In this document: positions 50,338 to 59,018 of the stretch, piece after piece
How positions within the stretch are numbered: position 1 is the stretch's first letter
How the letters are laid out: each line of letters starts with the position of its first letter
The notes under the pieces: generated by a model
Databases searched by the model: none
Seen by the model: only the letters and a program-made list of their open reading frames with translations
Told to the model about the DNA's origin: nothing
Program-made: the position numbers and the translations under genes
DNA from: Alphaproteobacteria bacterium
GTDB lineage: Bacteria > Pseudomonadota > Alphaproteobacteria > Acetobacterales > Acetobacteraceae
Direction: 5' to 3'
Assembly: GCA_020850755.1 (NCBI GenBank)
Contig: JADZEB010000042.1
Span: 1 to 62,219 of the forward strand
Length of the DNA: 62,219 nucleotides

Positions 50338-51258
50338 CTAGGGCAGCATCTCGCTGCCGGGCACGATGCCCTTCGGCAGCTTCATGCAATGCTCGGCGAT
50401 CTGGCCGGGCGTGGCCACCCAGCAGCGATGCGACTTGGCCTGGATATGCTCGACGATGCGGCGGAACCAGCGCAGCCGGTAGGGCTGGCCGAGCACGAAG
50501 GTGTGCAAGGGCAGGCCGAGCACCAGCGGCCGGCGCTCGCTCTCCTCCAGCATCTCGTCGAACTGGTCGATGATGCAGCGCGCCCAGTTGTCCACCTCCG
50601 AACGGCGGCTGACCATCCACAGGCTGTCGTTCAGCTCGTTCGGGTAGGGCACGTTCAGGATCGGGCCGTGCTTGGTGCGCATCCAGATCGGCTGGTCATC
50701 GAGCGGCCAGTCCATGCAGTAGGTGAAGCCCGCCTCGCGCAGCAGATCAAGGCTGTCATAGGTCTGCGAGATGTAGGGAGCGAGCCAGCCGCGGCCGGGC
50801 TTGCCCCAGTGCTTGGTGATGGCCGCCTGCACTTCCTGGATCACGGCGCGCTCGGTGGCGTGGTCCATGTCGATCTGCCGCTCGGAGTTGGTGCGGCCAT
50901 GGCCCACCATCTCGTCGCCGCGCTTGGCGAAGGCTTCCAGCACCTGCGGGCAATGGTCGTAGAGCTTGCTGTTGAGCAGGATGCCGTAGGGGATCTTGTA
51001 TTCCTCGGCCAGTTCCCACATGCGCCAGACGCCGACGCGGTTGCCGTATTCGCGCCAGGCCCAGGAGCGGTGGTTGGGCTGCGGCGAGGGCGCGGCGAGG
51101 TCGTTGCCCAGGCCCTCGCCATAGGTGAACACCTCGATGTTGAGCGAGTAGTGCACGGCCAGCCGCGTGCCGTTCGGCCAAGTGTAGTCGGGCCGGCCGA
51201 TCAGCGGCACATAGTCGAAGCGGCCGGGGGTCTTCATCTCCTTGATGGTGCCGGTCAT
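50338..51258 (-). CDS. Polysaccharide deacetylase family protein (PuuE-like), second paralog
   Basis: A 306-residue CE4-fold protein. 'HYSLNIEVFTYGEG' replaces the NodB Asp pair. 'SWAWREYGNRVGVWRMW' and 'EMVGHGRTNSERQ' mark the shared family, 'GKPGRGWLAPYISQTYDSLDLLREAG' and 'CMDWPLDDQPIWMRTKHGP' follow. It is clearly related to the plus-strand protein at 49.4 kb but diverged. The start at 51258 has GGAGGA upstream. It is last in the five-gene acyl-CoA operon, so it may release or prepare the acid used there (inference). Confidence 0.88.
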   Translation of the reverse strand: MTGTIKEMKTPGRFDYVPLIGRPDYTWPNGTRLAVHYSLNIEVFTYGEGLGNDLAAPSPQPNHRSWAWREYGNRVGVWRMWELAEEYKIPYGILLNSKLYDHCPQVLEAFAKRGDEMVGHGRTNSERQIDMDHATERAVIQEVQAAITKHWGKPGRGWLAPYISQTYDSLDLLREAGFTYCMDWPLDDQPIWMRTKHGPILNVPYPNELNDSLWMVSRRSEVDNWARCIIDQFDEMLEESERRPLVLGLPLHTFVLGQPYRLRWFRRIVEHIQAKSHRCWVATPGQIAEHCMKLPKGIVPGSEMLP

Positions 51259-51343
51259 GGCGCATCCTCCGTTCTGGGCAGTGGGCGGCATTGAGACATG
51301 GGCGCGGCACGGCGTGAAGATGCGCCGTGCCGTTTCTGGCGGT

Positions 51344-53491
51344 TCAGTGATGCGCGGACGCGGCCCCGCCCGCGCGCAGGATCAGCGCGTCCACCGCGGC
51401 AACGCCCTCGCCCTTGCGCTTGACGATCAGCGGGTTGATCTCGGCCTCGGCCACTGCCGCCGCTTCGGGCAGGCGGGCGAGGTCGGAGAGCGCGGCGATG
51501 CAGCGCGCGAGCGCTTCCACATCGCCCTCCGGCATGCCGCGATAGCCGCGGATCGGGGCGAGGCCCTTGACCTCGGCGATCATCTGGCGCGCGTCCTCCA
51601 GGCTCACCGGTGCGCAGCGCACGGCGACGTCGCGGTAGATCTCGGCCAGGACGCCGCCCAGACCCACCATCACGATCGGGCCCACCTGCGGGTCGCGACG
51701 GAAGCCCAGGATCACCTCGGCCAGGCCCTTCTGCATCGGCTGGACCAGGAGGCCGGCAAGCCGCGCCGCGGGCTTGTGGGCGCGCACGCGCGCGACGATC
51801 CCGGCGGCCGCCTGGCGCAGGGCCGCGGCATCCGGGATGTTCAGCGCGACGCCCCCGGCCTCGGTCTTGTGCGGCACATCGCGCGAGACGATCTTGGCCG
51901 CCACGGGATAGGCCATGTCCGCCGGCAGGTCGGAGAAGCGGTCGAGGTCGCGCAGCACGGCCGCGCCCGGTTGCGGCAGGCCGAGGGCGGCGAAGGCGGC
52001 ACGGCTTTCCGCCTCGTCCAGCACCGTCCCGGCAGCGTGCGGCGTGAGCAGCGCGGCCGCGCGCGCGACATCGCCGAGCGGGGCGGGCGCCTCGGCCGGG
52101 GCGCGCCAGTCGAGGAAGGCGCGGATCGCATCGGCACAGCCCTCGGGCGTGCGGAAGGCGGCGATGCCCGCCTCGGCCAGCAGGGCGAGGCTCGCATCCG
52201 CCTGCGGCACCAGGAACACGGCGAGCGGCTTGTCGGCGGCATGGCCCGTCGCGGTGCGCTTGGCCTCGACCAGGCCTGCCACCGCAAGCTGCGGGTGGAA
52301 CTGCGCCGAGGAACCGATCACCGCCACCGCGACATCGGTATGCGGTGTCGCCAGCAACTCGCCCAGCACGGCGGCCACCGGCTCCTTCCTGGTGCCGGCC
52401 AGCGTCATGTCGGTAAGGCGCCCGGCGCCGATCTTGAAGCCCTTGGCGGCGACTGCCTCGCGCATCGCCGGTGTCGGCGCCAGCGTCTCGACGCCGAGCA
52501 CGCCCAGGCGATCCACCACCATCGCCCCGCCGCCGCCGGTGGTGGTCATCATCGACACGGTGCGCCGTGCCGTATCGGCGCGCGGGCGCTTGCCGATCAG
52601 CAGGGCGGGGATTTCGAGCAGGGTTTCCAGCATGTCCACGCGCACGATGCCCGCGGCGCGCAGGAACGCATCTACGCTCTCGTCCGAGCCGGCAAGGGCG
52701 CCGGTATGGCTGGTGGCAAGCTCGCTCCCTTCCTTGGAGCGGCCGAGCTTGTAGGCGATCACCGGCTTGCCGGCGGCATGGGCGCGGCGCGCCATGGCCG
52801 CGATGCGATCGGGCTCGCGGATCGTCTCCAGGAACATCAGGATCGCGTCGGTTTCCGCATCATCGACCAGCAGATCGGCGATCTCGCCCACTGTCAGGTC
52901 GGCCTCGTTGCCGGTGCCGACGAGCTTCGAGAAGCCCACGCCGCGCGCCTGGCCGCGGCTGATCAGCGTGCCCATCAGGCTGCCCGAGTGGGACACGAGC
53001 GAGAGCCGGCCGGGCAGGAGCCGGTCCACATCGAGCGCGGCGTTGACGCAGCAGGCGGTGCGCGCTGGCACGTTGACGAAGCCCATCGAGTTGGGGCCGA
53101 GCAGGCGCAGGCCGGCGGCGCGTGCGCTGGCCAGTACGCGCGCCTGACGCTCCACGCCCTCGGGGCCGGCCTCGGCGAAACCGTCGGCCAGGATCGTGGC
53201 CACCGGCACCCCGCGACTGGCGCAGCGCGCGACCTGCTCCTCGACCATCTCGGTGCCGACCAGGATATAGGCATGGTCGATCGGGCCGGGCACGTCCTCG
53301 ATCGAGGCATAGGCCTTCTCGCCCAGCACCTCGGCCGCACGCGGATTGACCGGATAGAGCTCGCCGTCATAGCCATGCTTGCGCAGATAGACCTGCGCGC
53401 GCGCGGTGAGGCGCTTGGCATCGGTGGAGGCGCCGATCAGCGCGATGCGGCGTGGGGCGAACAGGGCGCGGTAGAGGTCGGGATTGCTCAT
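51344..53491 (-). CDS. Acetate--CoA ligase (ADP-forming) family protein
   Basis: A 715-residue fused acyl-CoA synthetase. Residues ~1-130 are the CoA-binding domain (APRRIALIGASTDAKRLTARA, 'LLGPNSMGFVNV'). A succinyl-CoA-ligase-like domain carries the phospho-His loop SHTGALAGSDE with His262. The C-terminal ATP-grasp (~490-715) has 'PVAAKIVSRDVPHKTEAGGVALNI' and 'VGPIVMVGLGGVLAEIYRDVA'. It activates an acid with ATP, or runs in reverse to make ATP. Such enzymes often feed acyl-CoA to a dehydrogenase, and one is encoded 90 bp upstream in the same operon. Confidence 0.92.
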   Translation of the reverse strand: MSNPDLYRALFAPRRIALIGASTDAKRLTARAQVYLRKHGYDGELYPVNPRAAEVLGEKAYASIEDVPGPIDHAYILVGTEMVEEQVARCASRGVPVATILADGFAEAGPEGVERQARVLASARAAGLRLLGPNSMGFVNVPARTACCVNAALDVDRLLPGRLSLVSHSGSLMGTLISRGQARGVGFSKLVGTGNEADLTVGEIADLLVDDAETDAILMFLETIREPDRIAAMARRAHAAGKPVIAYKLGRSKEGSELATSHTGALAGSDESVDAFLRAAGIVRVDMLETLLEIPALLIGKRPRADTARRTVSMMTTTGGGGAMVVDRLGVLGVETLAPTPAMREAVAAKGFKIGAGRLTDMTLAGTRKEPVAAVLGELLATPHTDVAVAVIGSSAQFHPQLAVAGLVEAKRTATGHAADKPLAVFLVPQADASLALLAEAGIAAFRTPEGCADAIRAFLDWRAPAEAPAPLGDVARAAALLTPHAAGTVLDEAESRAAFAALGLPQPGAAVLRDLDRFSDLPADMAYPVAAKIVSRDVPHKTEAGGVALNIPDAAALRQAAAGIVARVRAHKPAARLAGLLVQPMQKGLAEVILGFRRDPQVGPIVMVGLGGVLAEIYRDVAVRCAPVSLEDARQMIAEVKGLAPIRGYRGMPEGDVEALARCIAALSDLARLPEAAAVAEAEINPLIVKRKGEGVAAVDALILRAGGAASAHH

Positions 53492-53581
53492 GGGTCGCTC
53501 GGCCGGTTCCTGGGGCGGTGGGGCGTGATGGAAAACGCCGCCGCGAGCGGGTCGCGGCGGCGCGAGGCGCGGGCCGCCGGG

Positions 53582-54757
53582 CTAGCCGGCGGCTGGCCTG
53601 GGCGGCCTCGGCGGGCGCTGGCTGAAGCTGCGTCCGAACACGCCCTCGGCGATGCGGTTGCGCCTCATCTCGAGCGAGCCGCCGGCAATCATCCAGCCGC
53701 GGCACTTGCGCACGCAGAACTCCACCAGCACGTCCTCGCTGTAGCCGGTGCCGCCCATCACCTGCATCGCCTCGTTGGCGGCGAACCAGCCCGAGGTGTT
53801 GCAGGCATATTTGGCGATCGCGGTATCCATCGCCGAGGGCAGGCCGAGCTTGTCGGCACGCGTGGCGCAGCGATAGAGCAGGAGCTGCGCGGCATCGAGC
53901 TGCACCTTCGCTTCCGCGAACTTCCATTGCAGGCCCTGGAACTCGGCCAGCGGGCGGCCGAACTGCTGGCGGGTCAGCGCATGGTCGCGGGCGAGGTTGA
54001 AGGCGAACTCGCCCAGCGCGCGGGCGCGGCTCGAGTTGCCGATACGCTCGACGTTGAAGCCGCTCATCTGCTTCTTGAAGCCGCCGGGGCCGAGCAGCAC
54101 CTGTTCGGGCTCGATGCGGACATTGTCGAAATAGAGCGGCCGCCAGGTCTCGCCATTCATGTAGCGGTTGAGCGGGCCGAGCGTGAAGCCGTCCATGCCG
54201 CGCTCGACCAGCACCGAGCCGATGCCGTCGGTGCCGGGTCCGAAGCGGCAATAGACCACGAACACGTTCGCTTCATCGGAGTTGGTGGTGAAGATCTTGC
54301 CGCCCGTGAGGCGATAGCCCTTGCCGTCCGGCGTGCAGCTGGTCTTCAGGTCGGTCAGCGCCGAGCCGGCCTCGGGCTCGGTCATGCCGACCGAGCAGAC
54401 CGCCTCGCCGCGCAGGAGCGGGCCGAAATAGCGCTCCTTCTGCGCCGGGTTGGCGTATTCGGCGAAGGTGCGGAAGGCACCGAAATTGCCGGCCTGGATC
54501 ACGTCGGCCGAGCGCGGGCAGACCAGTGCCACCTGCTCGATCGCCAGCACGGCGTCCATCAGGCTGCCGCCCTGGCCGCCATCCTTCTCCGGGATGGCGA
54601 TGCCGAACAGCCCGTTCTCGGCCATCAGCTTGGCGACATCGAAGGGGAAGCCTTCGGTATGCGCGCGCTTGACGCGGCCCTCGACGAGATTCGCTTCGGC
54701 GAATTTGCGCACGCTCTCGGCGAACATGCGCTGTTCCTCGGTCAGTTCGAAATCCAT
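53582..54757 (-). CDS. Acyl-CoA dehydrogenase family protein
   Basis: A 391-residue FAD enzyme. The N-terminal helical domain (MDFELTEEQRMFAESVRKFAE) leads to 'CSVGMTEPEAGSALTDLKTS', the FAD-binding motif, and 'YRLTGGKIFTTNSDEANVFVVYCRFG'. The C-terminal helical domain has 'QQFGRPLAEFQGLQWKFAEAKVQLDAAQLLLY' and 'MQVMGGTGYSEDVLVEFCVRKCRGWMIAGGSLEMRRN'. It would oxidise the acyl-CoA produced by the neighbouring ligase. The GTG at 54760 directly before the ATG is possible but less likely. Confidence 0.93.
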   Translation of the reverse strand: MDFELTEEQRMFAESVRKFAEANLVEGRVKRAHTEGFPFDVAKLMAENGLFGIAIPEKDGGQGGSLMDAVLAIEQVALVCPRSADVIQAGNFGAFRTFAEYANPAQKERYFGPLLRGEAVCSVGMTEPEAGSALTDLKTSCTPDGKGYRLTGGKIFTTNSDEANVFVVYCRFGPGTDGIGSVLVERGMDGFTLGPLNRYMNGETWRPLYFDNVRIEPEQVLLGPGGFKKQMSGFNVERIGNSSRARALGEFAFNLARDHALTRQQFGRPLAEFQGLQWKFAEAKVQLDAAQLLLYRCATRADKLGLPSAMDTAIAKYACNTSGWFAANEAMQVMGGTGYSEDVLVEFCVRKCRGWMIAGGSLEMRRNRIAEGVFGRSFSQRPPRPPRPAAG

Positions 54758-54805
54758 CACTCTCTCCGCGATGCGGCCTTGGGTGAAAAACGCCTGTCCC
54801 GCGCC

Positions 54806-55714
54806 TCAGACCGGGTCCCAGCTGAACACTTCCGGGCTGCGCTCGAGCGGGTAGAAGTGGCTCTTCATCGCCGGCATGGCATGCTCGGCGATCGCCTCGG
54901 GCGTCCAGCCGGCGTCGCGCTGCACGCTGCGCAGCGGGCGGTTCTGGCTGAACAGGAAGATCTCGTTCATGCGCACGCCGAAGATCTGCCCCGACACGCC
55001 CTTGGCGAGGTCGGAGCCGAGGAAGGCCGCCATGGGCGCGATCTTGTCGGGCGTCATGCGCTGCATCTTGGCCACCCGCACCTGCTGCTCGGGCGTTTCG
55101 GTCGGGATCGAGCCGATCATGCGGCTCCAGGCGAAGGGGCTGATGCAGTTCGAGCGCACGCCGAAGCGCGACATGTCGAGCGCGATCGACTTCGACAGGC
55201 CGACAATGCCCATCTTGGCGGCGGCATAGTTGGCCTGGCCGAAATTGCCGACGAGGCCGGAGGTCGAGGTCATGTGCACGAAGGCGCCCGAACCCTGCTC
55301 GCGGAAATGGGCGGCGGCGGCGCGGCTGACATAGAAGCTGCCGTTGAGATGCACGCCGATCACCGCGTCCCAGTCGGCCTGGGTCATCTTGTGGAAGATC
55401 ACGTCGCGCAGGATGCCGGCATTGTTCACCACGATGTCGATGCGCCCGAAGCTTTTCACGGCCGTATCGACGATGCGGGTGGCGCCGTCCCAGCTTGCCA
55501 CGCTGTCGGTGTTGAGCGTGGCCTCGCCGCCGGCGGCCTTGATGTCGTTGACCGTCTGCTGGCCGGGCGAGAGGTCGCCGCCCTCGCCCGAGACCGAGGC
55601 GCCGACATCGTTGACCACGACCTTGGCGCCGTGCCGGGCCATCATCATGGCGATCTCGCGGCCGATGCCGCGCCCCGCCCCGGTAACGACGGCAACCTTG
55701 CCGGACAACAGCAT
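54806..55714 (-). CDS. SDR family oxidoreductase (3-hydroxyacyl-CoA dehydrogenase-like)
   Basis: A 302-residue short-chain dehydrogenase. The Rossmann motif VVTGAGRGIGREIAMMMARHG, 'IDIVVNNAGILRD' and the active Tyr163/Lys167 in NYAAAKMGIVGLSKSIALDM are clear. Residues ~245-302 extend beyond a basic SDR and resemble the tail seen in MFE-2-like 3-hydroxyacyl-CoA dehydrogenases (FGVRMNEIFLFSQNRPL). It likely oxidises the hydroxyacyl-CoA of the pathway. AGGAG (GGAGGAGATC) sits directly before the start. Confidence 0.92.
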   Translation of the reverse strand: MLLSGKVAVVTGAGRGIGREIAMMMARHGAKVVVNDVGASVSGEGGDLSPGQQTVNDIKAAGGEATLNTDSVASWDGATRIVDTAVKSFGRIDIVVNNAGILRDVIFHKMTQADWDAVIGVHLNGSFYVSRAAAAHFREQGSGAFVHMTSTSGLVGNFGQANYAAAKMGIVGLSKSIALDMSRFGVRSNCISPFAWSRMIGSIPTETPEQQVRVAKMQRMTPDKIAPMAAFLGSDLAKGVSGQIFGVRMNEIFLFSQNRPLRSVQRDAGWTPEAIAEHAMPAMKSHFYPLERSPEVFSWDPV

Positions 55715-55803
55715 GGTGATCTCCTCCGACTGATGGGCGTTCGATCAAGGGTCGGGGGACTTCTAGACCAGCCCCCCGGGGCTGTCCATTGGCCGCGTCC
55801 GGC

Positions 55804-57195
55804 TCAGGCGCGGAAGGCCGCAAGCCCGGCAAGGTCGGGCAGCTCGAACAGCCGGTCGCAGAGCGTTTGCAGCGCCGCCGCGCGCTCGGCGCCGTAGCCA
55901 CCGAAGGCGCAATTGGCGGCGAATTTCGCCCCGAGTTCCGCCCGCGACAGCCGTTCCCTGGTGCCGCCGCGCATGTGCGGCTGGTGCAGTTCCAGCACCC
56001 GGCCGTCGGCCAGCGTCGCGCGGATGTGGGCGATGTACTCGCGCGGGTAGGGATCCGCCGGGTTGACGCGGTAGCGGACCTTGGCGGAGAGGGCGAGCGC
56101 TGCCGCGTCCTTGATCCGCGCCGCGGTGAACTGGGCCAGTCCAGCATCATCGTCGAGGAAGCCCATCGCCACGCACCAGGGCACGCTGAACTTGCCGGAA
56201 TAGGGCGTGGAGGGGCGGTGCTTCTCGGGCAGCGGTTCCCACAGCCGGTGGACGATGCCCTCGGCCGTGTCGCAGAGGATGTCCGTGATCTCCCCGGCGC
56301 GCACGTCGGCGGCACGGAGCTTGCGCGCGCAATCGACGAAAGGCTGCGTCATGGTGCCGCAGGCATAGGGCTTGAAGGCGATCCGCTGGCAATGCCAAGT
56401 GGTGCCGAGCCCGTCGGTAAGGATCTCGGGCCGGGGCGTGCCGGTATGGGCGAAGCCGTGCAACAGGCCGTGCGTGCCCTCGAACATGGTGCGCGGTCCG
56501 AGGAAGCCGGCCCGACCCAGCAGTGCAGCGCGATAGCCCGATTGGGCCGCCCAGCCGGCATGCAGGCGCTTGGTCCAGGCGCCCTCGGCCAGATACTCGA
56601 TGATGCCCGAGGCGAAGGAGCCGGCAACGCCGAGTGCGTCCACCATCTGCTTGCGGCCAAGGCCGAGCGCGGCCGACACGCCGAGGGCCGCACCGATCGT
56701 GCCGATCACGGCGGTGGGGTGGAAGCCGGCGCGGTGTATCAGGGTCGGCGTGGCGAGCGTCAGCCGGCACATCGCCTCCATCCCGGCGGCAAGCCCCACC
56801 AGCACCCGCGCCCCGGAAAGCCTGTGCGCCTCGGCCGCGGCCAGGATGGCGGGCACGATCACCGCGCCGCAATGCACCGGACTGCCCTCGAAAGTGTCGT
56901 CGAAATCCTCGCCATGCGCCGCCGTGCCGTTGACGAAGGCCGCACCCGCCGCGTCCAGCCCGCGCGCATGGCCGAGCGCGGTGGCGCGCCCCTCGCTGTC
57001 CCAGCCGGCGATGCTCGCCGCCATGTAGTCCTGGCCGCGCGCGCCGATCGTCAAGCCGACGATGTCGAGGGCCACATCGGCGCAGACGGCGCGCACGGCG
57101 GCGGGGATGGTCTCGGGCGCAAGCGCGCGCACCCAGTCCGCCCAATGCTCGGCGATGGCGGTCTCGGGCAGGTCGGCGCGGTCGGTCTTGGCCAT
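55804..57195 (-). CDS. MmgE/PrpD family protein
   Basis: A 463-residue MmgE/PrpD-family protein, related to 2-methylcitrate dehydratase and cis-aconitate decarboxylase. 'AFVNGTAAHGEDFDDTFEGSPVHCGAVIVPAILAAAEA' near residue 90 and 'RAGFHPTAVIGTIGAALGVSAALGL' are the family core; 'FKPYACGTMTQPFVDCARKL' follows. No methylcitrate genes are nearby, so it may dehydrate another tricarboxylate or similar acid. The start at 57195 has GGAGGC upstream. It is the first gene of the operon and is divergent from the ABC importer. Confidence 0.92.
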   Translation of the reverse strand: MAKTDRADLPETAIAEHWADWVRALAPETIPAAVRAVCADVALDIVGLTIGARGQDYMAASIAGWDSEGRATALGHARGLDAAGAAFVNGTAAHGEDFDDTFEGSPVHCGAVIVPAILAAAEAHRLSGARVLVGLAAGMEAMCRLTLATPTLIHRAGFHPTAVIGTIGAALGVSAALGLGRKQMVDALGVAGSFASGIIEYLAEGAWTKRLHAGWAAQSGYRAALLGRAGFLGPRTMFEGTHGLLHGFAHTGTPRPEILTDGLGTTWHCQRIAFKPYACGTMTQPFVDCARKLRAADVRAGEITDILCDTAEGIVHRLWEPLPEKHRPSTPYSGKFSVPWCVAMGFLDDDAGLAQFTAARIKDAAALALSAKVRYRVNPADPYPREYIAHIRATLADGRVLELHQPHMRGGTRERLSRAELGAKFAANCAFGGYGAERAAALQTLCDRLFELPDLAGLAAFRA

Positions 57196-57379
57196 GGCTT
57201 GCCTCCGTCTGGGTGTCGGTGCGGAGGGCTGGCAGGTAGCGGGCGCAGCCCGGCGCCTCATTCCATCCTTGCAAGCGGCCGGTGGCAAGGCTATGTCCGC
57301 GCGAAGCGGTGTCGCCAGCTCTGGCGGCGCACATCATCGCCGTGGCACGAACCAACGGCACGGGGGAGGCATCGGGCGC

Positions 57380-58162
57380 GTGTCGCTGGTATCGCTCCGC
57401 AATGTCGGCAAGACCTACCAGTCGCGCCTGGGCGCGGCCTACACCGCCGTGCGCGGCTTCGAGATGGAGATCGAGCCGGGCGAGTTCATCTGCCTGCTTG
57501 GCACCTCGGGCTGCGGCAAGACCACGGTCCTGAACATGCTGGCCGGCTTCGAGATGCCGACCGAGGGCAGCATCTCGATCGGCGGGGCGCAGGTGCAGGG
57601 GCCGGGCGCCGATCGCGGCGTCGTATTCCAGGGCGATGACAGCCTGTATGAGTGGCTGACCGCGCTCGAGAACATCGAGTTCGGCCTCAAGATGCGCGGC
57701 GTGGCCAAGGCCGAACGGCGCGACCGCGCGCACCGCTTCCTGGAACTGGTCGGGCTCAAGGGCCAGGAGAGGAAGCACCCATCGGAGCTTTCCGGCGGCA
57801 TGAAGCAGCGCATCCAGATCGCGCGCGTGCTCGCCAACGAACCCGCCATGCTGCTGATGGACGAGCCCTTCGGCGCGCTCGATGCGCAGACCCGCTCGGT
57901 GATGCAGCAGGAGCTGCTGCGCATCTGGCAGGAGACGCGCAAGAGCGTGCTGTTCATCACCCACGACATCGACGAGGCGGTGACGCTGGCCAGCCGCATC
58001 GGCGTGATGCATGCGGGGCCGGCCTCGAAGCTCAAGGGCGTGATCCCGGTCTCGATCAGTGGCGAGCGCAACCGCACCTCGGACGATTTCATCGCGATCT
58101 ACCGGCAGGTCTACGGCATGATCCGCGAGGAAGTCGCCCTTGCCATGCAGCGCCAGGGCTAG
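57380..58162 (+). CDS. ABC transporter ATP-binding protein (nitrate/sulfonate/taurine type)
   Basis: A 260-residue ABC ATPase of the SsuB/TauB/NrtD family. Walker A is GTSGCGKTTVLNML near residue 44, the Q-loop FQGDDSLYEWLTALENI, the signature LSGGMKQRIQIARV and Walker B MLLMDEPFGALDAQ. 'VLFITHDIDEAVTLASRIGVM' contains the switch His. The start is GTG at 57380, with GGAGG about 11 bases upstream, the least certain part. It is the first gene of a complete importer with the permease 9 bp downstream and the binding protein after it. Confidence 0.92.
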   Translation: MSLVSLRNVGKTYQSRLGAAYTAVRGFEMEIEPGEFICLLGTSGCGKTTVLNMLAGFEMPTEGSISIGGAQVQGPGADRGVVFQGDDSLYEWLTALENIEFGLKMRGVAKAERRDRAHRFLELVGLKGQERKHPSELSGGMKQRIQIARVLANEPAMLLMDEPFGALDAQTRSVMQQELLRIWQETRKSVLFITHDIDEAVTLASRIGVMHAGPASKLKGVIPVSISGERNRTSDDFIAIYRQVYGMIREEVALAMQRQG

Positions 58163-58171
58163 GGGGCGGGC

Positions 58172-58966
58172 ATGGCATCGGCACCGACGGCAAGCGCGCG
58201 CAAGGGCTCCGGCTGGTTCGAGAGCTGGGGCGGCATGGCGATCGGCTTCGCCAGCTTCTTCGTGATCTGGCACATCGCCGCGACCTGGCTGGTGGGCTCG
58301 GCCCTGTTCCCGCCGCCCTGGCCGGTGTTCCTGCGCGGGATTGTGCTCGCGCGCGAAGGGCTGCTGCAGGACCAGATCCTGGCCAGCCTGAGCCGGATCA
58401 TGCAGGGCTTCCTGCTGGGCTCGATCCTCGGCGTTCCGATCGGGCTCGCCATGGGCAGCTTCATGCCGGTGCGCAAGATCCTGGAGCCCTACACCGAGTT
58501 CCTGCGCTTCATCCCCGCCGTGGCGATGATCACGGTGGCCGTGATCTGGTTCGGCATCGGCGAGGAGAGCAAGGTCTTCCTGATCATCTACACCACCATC
58601 TTCATCGTCATCATCAACACGGCGACCGGCGTTGCCGGCATCGCGCGCAACAAGATCCGCGCCGCCCAGTCGCTCGGCGCCAGCCGATGGCAGATCTTCC
58701 TGCACGTAGCACTTCCGGCCACCGTGCCCTTCATCCTCACCGGCATGCGCCTGGCCATGGCCAACAGCTTCACCACCATCGTCGCGGCGGAGCTGGTCGC
58801 CTCCAACGACGGGCTCGGCAAGATGCTGTGGGATGCGCGCCTGTTCATGCAGATCGAGGATATCTTCGTGGCGCTGGTCTGCCTCGGCCTGCTCGGCTTC
58901 CTGGTCGACCGACTGTTCCGCTGGGCGATCCGCACCTTCGCCGGCCGCTTCTCGCCGCTCTTGTGA
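58172..58966 (+). CDS. ABC transporter permease (nitrate/sulfonate/taurine type)
   Basis: A 264-residue permease with six predicted helices. 'ILASLSRIMQGFLLGSILGVPIGLAMGSF' is the first conserved helix pair, 'FLRFIPAVAMITVAVIWFGIGEESKVFLI' the P-rich core, and the EAA-like loop is ARNKIRAAQSLGASRWQIFLHVALPA. 'AMANSFTTIVAAELVASNDGLGKMLWDAR' is typical of SsuC-family permeases. The start at 58172 follows the ATPase stop by 9 bp. It forms the channel for the binding protein encoded 53 bp downstream. Confidence 0.93.
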   Translation: MASAPTASARKGSGWFESWGGMAIGFASFFVIWHIAATWLVGSALFPPPWPVFLRGIVLAREGLLQDQILASLSRIMQGFLLGSILGVPIGLAMGSFMPVRKILEPYTEFLRFIPAVAMITVAVIWFGIGEESKVFLIIYTTIFIVIINTATGVAGIARNKIRAAQSLGASRWQIFLHVALPATVPFILTGMRLAMANSFTTIVAAELVASNDGLGKMLWDARLFMQIEDIFVALVCLGLLGFLVDRLFRWAIRTFAGRFSPLL

Positions 58967-59018
58967 ACGACAAGCACCGAACGCAGCAACAACCAACCAG
59001 AGCCAAGGGAGTTCCAAG

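Noticed and set aside
51242-55897. A 1551-codon open frame on the plus strand, antisense to the CoA ligase, acyl-CoA dehydrogenase and SDR genes
   Set aside because: Its translation is low-complexity (Gly/Ala/Arg/His-rich) with no domain, and the opposite strand carries three clear enzyme genes. GC-rich codon bias keeps antisense frames open.
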